The translations under genes and the position numbers were made by a program. Under the pieces are notes generated by a model, which made no database searches, had not been told where the DNA came from, and was given only the letters and a program-made list of their open reading frames with translations. Below, one piece after another: positions 62,062-64,000 of a DNA stretch of 64,000 nucleotides. Source of the stretch: Erythrobacter sp. (lineage in GTDB: Bacteria; Pseudomonadota; Alphaproteobacteria; Sphingomonadales; Sphingomonadaceae); the NCBI GenBank assembly GCA_027311945.1, contig DAICXZ010000025.1, positions 1-64,000 of the forward strand. Direction: 5' to 3'. Each line of letters starts with the position of its first letter. Within the stretch, counting starts at the first letter, position 1.

Positions 62062-62832
62062 TTAGTCCAGCTCGACCCACACCGGGGCGTGATCGCTGGC
62101 CTTCTCGCGCCCGCGATACTCCTTGTCGACACCGGCGGCGGTCATGCGGTCGGCGCATTCGGGCGAGAGCAGCAGGTGATCGATGCGGAACCCGTGGTCG
62201 CGCTGCCAGGCACCGGCCTGATAGTCCCAGAACGTCCACACCCCGCCGCGCGGGTTGCGCACGTTCAACGCATCGGTCCAGCCCTGCCCGAGAAGGCGGG
62301 CATAGGCGTCGCGCGACTCGGGCTGCATCAGCGCGTCGCTGGCCATGGCGCGGACCGAATAGACATCCTTGTCCTCGGGGATGACGTTGAAGTCGCCCAG
62401 CACCACGCAGGGCTTCTCGCTCGCCAGCAGGCCTTCGAGGTGGAGGCGCAGGCGCTCCATCCACGCCAGTTTGTATTCGAACTTGGGGCCGGGCTGCGGG
62501 TTGCCGTTGGGCAGGTAAAGGTTGGCTACGTGTACGCCATTGAAGTCCGCCTCGATAAAGCGGGCCTGTTCGTCGTCAGGATCGCCCGGAAGCCCGCGTG
62601 AAACGTTTTCCGCCGGGCCGCCGTCGGTGAGGATGGCGACGCCATTGAAGCCCTTCTGGCCGTGCGTCTCGACATGGTAGCCGATCGCCTCGAACTCCTT
62701 GCGCGGGAAGCCCTCGTCCTGGCTCTTGATCTCCTGCAGGCCGGCGATGGCGGGGCGGGTTTCCTCCAGCCACTCGATCAGGCGCGGCAGGCGCGCTTTC
62801 ACGCCATTGATGTTGAAGCTGGCGATTCTCAC
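62062..62832 (-). CDS. xth: exodeoxyribonuclease III
   Basis: ExoIII is an AP endonuclease and 3'-5' exonuclease in base-excision repair. The 256-residue protein has RIASFNINGVKARL at the start, LQEIKSQDEGFP with the metal-binding glutamate, VVLGDFNVIPEDKDVY, and the ending RIDHLLLSPE...KASDHAPVWVEL. The start is a GTG at 62832, just after the erpA stop, so the two are adjacent and probably cotranscribed. Confidence 0.95.
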   Translation of the reverse strand: MRIASFNINGVKARLPRLIEWLEETRPAIAGLQEIKSQDEGFPRKEFEAIGYHVETHGQKGFNGVAILTDGGPAENVSRGLPGDPDDEQARFIEADFNGVHVANLYLPNGNPQPGPKFEYKLAWMERLRLHLEGLLASEKPCVVLGDFNVIPEDKDVYSVRAMASDALMQPESRDAYARLLGQGWTDALNVRNPRGGVWTFWDYQAGAWQRDHGFRIDHLLLSPECADRMTAAGVDKEYRGREKASDHAPVWVELD

Positions 62833-62833
62833 G

Positions 62834-63163
62834 TCAGATGCCGAAGCTGGAACCACAGCCGCAACCGGCGGCCGCATTGGGGTTCTCGACCCGGAAGGCC
62901 GCCCCGCCCAGCGATTCGACATAGTCCACCGTCGCCCCGTTCACGAGATCGAGGCTGATCGGATCGACCACCAGCCGCACGCCTGCCGTCTCGCTCACCG
63001 CGTCGTCGTCCTCTGCCGCATCGGCAAGGTCGAACTTGTACTGGAAGCCCGAACAGCCCCCGCCTTCCACCGACAGGCGAAGGATGGCGGGTTTGTGCTG
63101 GCGCTCGGCAATCGCATTGATGCGTGCGGCGGCGGCTTCGGTGAGGGTCAGGGGGCTGGTCAT
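62834..63163 (-). CDS. erpA: iron-sulfur cluster insertion protein, ErpA/IscA family
   Basis: The 109-residue A-type carrier has the three cysteines: GGGCSGFQYKF and the C-terminal NAAAGCGCGSSF. It delivers Fe-S clusters to target enzymes. The choice of ErpA rather than IscA rests on overall pattern and is not certain. It ends one base before the xth start region. Confidence 0.9.
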   Translation of the reverse strand: MTSPLTLTEAAAARINAIAERQHKPAILRLSVEGGGCSGFQYKFDLADAAEDDDAVSETAGVRLVVDPISLDLVNGATVDYVESLGGAAFRVENPNAAAGCGCGSSFGI

Positions 63164-63194
63164 GCCCCTGATCTAAGCCTTGCGAGGGTCAGGC

Positions 63195-63623
63195 TCAAGC
63201 CGAGGCGATATATTCGCGCATTTGATCGGCCTCGGATTCGATCTGATCCATGCGGAATTTGATCAGATCGCCAATTGAAACGAAGCCGATCATGCGCTGT
63301 CCGTCCATCACCGGTAGATGGCGGATGCGCCGCCGAGTCATCAGCGACAGCGCCCTGAGCACGCTGGTGCCGACCTCGATGGTGATCGGCGGGCTGGTCA
63401 TCACATCACCCACCGTGCGGCTGAGCGCGCGTTCGCCTTCGCGCGCGACCGAATAAAGCAGGTCGCGCTCGGAGAAAATCCCCGCGATCTCGTCACCCGC
63501 CAGTACGGGCAAGGCACCGATGCGCCTTTCCGCGAGCAGGCCGGCTGCGGTCTGGACGCTGTCGGTGGCGGTGCAGGAAATGACCTGCGAGTCGCGGCTT
63601 TCGAGAATGCTGGCAATCGTCAT
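63195..63623 (-). CDS. CBS-domain pair protein
   Basis: The 142-residue protein is almost only two CBS domains (about 8-60 and 75-127): DSVQTAAGLLAERRIGALPVLAGDEIAGIFSERDLL and TSVLRALSLMTRRRIRHLPVMDGQRMIGFVSIGDLI. Such stand-alone modules bind adenine nucleotides and regulate partners; the partner is not evident. The ATG at 63623 is preceded by GGAGGT. It is 31 bp from erpA on the same strand. Confidence 0.92.
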   Translation of the reverse strand: MTIASILESRDSQVISCTATDSVQTAAGLLAERRIGALPVLAGDEIAGIFSERDLLYSVAREGERALSRTVGDVMTSPPITIEVGTSVLRALSLMTRRRIRHLPVMDGQRMIGFVSIGDLIKFRMDQIESEADQMREYIASA

Positions 63624-63751
63624 GGCGGTGACCTCCCCTGCCCGGCCTTGATGCGGGCTTGTCCGTATAATGCCACGCTTTGCCCGGTCTGCGCAAATCG
63701 GGAGCAAGGCCAGCCTTGCAGGCGGGCGCTCGAACGGGCATTGGAGGCTCC

Positions 63752-64000
63752 ATGCCCGGCCCCTCCCCGCTCGATGATCCGAAGAAGGCCGCTTACGCCT
63801 GGGCGCGCTATCGCCGCCTGATGCGGTTCATGTTCGCCTTCACCGTGGTGACGGTGATCGTGGCGCTGACGGTGATCTACACCCAGGTCGAAAACGTTTC
63901 GCCGCACTTCTTCATCGCCACCGCGCTGGGGATCGGTTTTTCGATGCTGCTGATGAGCGCGCTGATGGGGTTGGTGTTCCTCTCCAGCGGAACGGGCCAC
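63752..64000 (+). CDS. two-helix membrane protein, truncated by window edge
   Basis: The first 83 residues are visible. A polar start (PGPSPLDDPKKAAYAWARYRRLMR) precedes two hydrophobic helices at about 25-43 and 53-77. TTGGAGG precedes the ATG at 63752. It is a small inner-membrane protein of unknown role; the rest lies outside the window. Confidence 0.75.
   Translation, partial: MPGPSPLDDPKKAAYAWARYRRLMRFMFAFTVVTVIVALTVIYTQVENVSPHFFIATALGIGFSMLLMSALMGLVFLSSGTGH

Overview
The window is high-GC, densely packed chromosomal DNA from an alphaproteobacterium. The most likely group is Sphingomonadales, near Erythrobacteraceae. The evidence is a SciP-type CtrA inhibitor (DUF1153), a TrcR/DUF1013 regulator, DUF1192, DUF1491 and DUF6489-like small proteins, a CarD-ferredoxin pair, a Suv3-like helicase, and the conserved alphaproteobacterial origin gene order. 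It is mostly core genome. The only mobile DNA seen is the first codons of an IS630-type transposase at the left edge. No tRNA, rRNA, CRISPR array or prophage was seen.

Layout. 0-6.5 kb: IS630 edge, GlsB-like membrane protein, sciP, mnmA, a serine hydrolase facing a small protein that resembles the N-terminal part of such hydrolases, and a PhzF-CDF-pdxH operon. 6.6-9.95 kb: DnaJ-C protein, YihY, fabI, GFA. 10-18.5 kb (minus strand): coq7, dsbB, ctpA, a degenerate EnvC-like LytM factor, rlmH, rsfS, nadD, aldo/keto reductase, proA. 18.7-25.4 kb: M23 peptidase overlapping a bactofilin, TrcR, a glycosyltransferase with a LpxH-like phosphoesterase, an NTF2-like protein and a quinone oxidoreductase. 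25.5-36.8 kb: DUF1192, clpA, the DNA-repair nuclease/ligase pair, truncated globin, YoaK, DUF167, gamma-carbonic anhydrase, two tandem GNATs, hemB, and another M23 peptidase. 37-46.3 kb: Suv3-like helicase, S4 protein, fdxA, carD, Sua5, DUF815 ATPase, sorbosone-type dehydrogenase, fRMsr and a secreted protein.

46.3-59.1 kb is the replication-origin region. On the minus strand lie parB-parA-rsmG-mnmG-mnmE, a DUF6489-like gene, rho, hemJ and hemE. Divergent from them is ppsR-maf-aroE-coaE-dnaQ. The 297-bp hemE-ppsR spacer has a strongly AT-rich stretch and several DnaA-box-like motifs, so it is the predicted oriC. Three parS palindromes lie 5-7 kb away, two of them inside rsmG. 59.1-64 kb: hpf, ptsN, a thioesterase, DUF1491, SleB-like hydrolase, xth, erpA, a CBS protein and a truncated membrane protein at the right edge.

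Themes. Wobble-uridine tRNA modification is well represented (mnmA, mnmE, mnmG), along with t6A synthesis by Sua5. Envelope morphogenesis includes three LytM/M23-domain proteins, bactofilin, CtpA and SleB. Cell-cycle and origin control includes SciP, TrcR, ParAB-parS and oriC. Heme synthesis includes hemB, hemE and hemJ. Many genes are coupled by 4-nt ATGA or GTGA overlaps.
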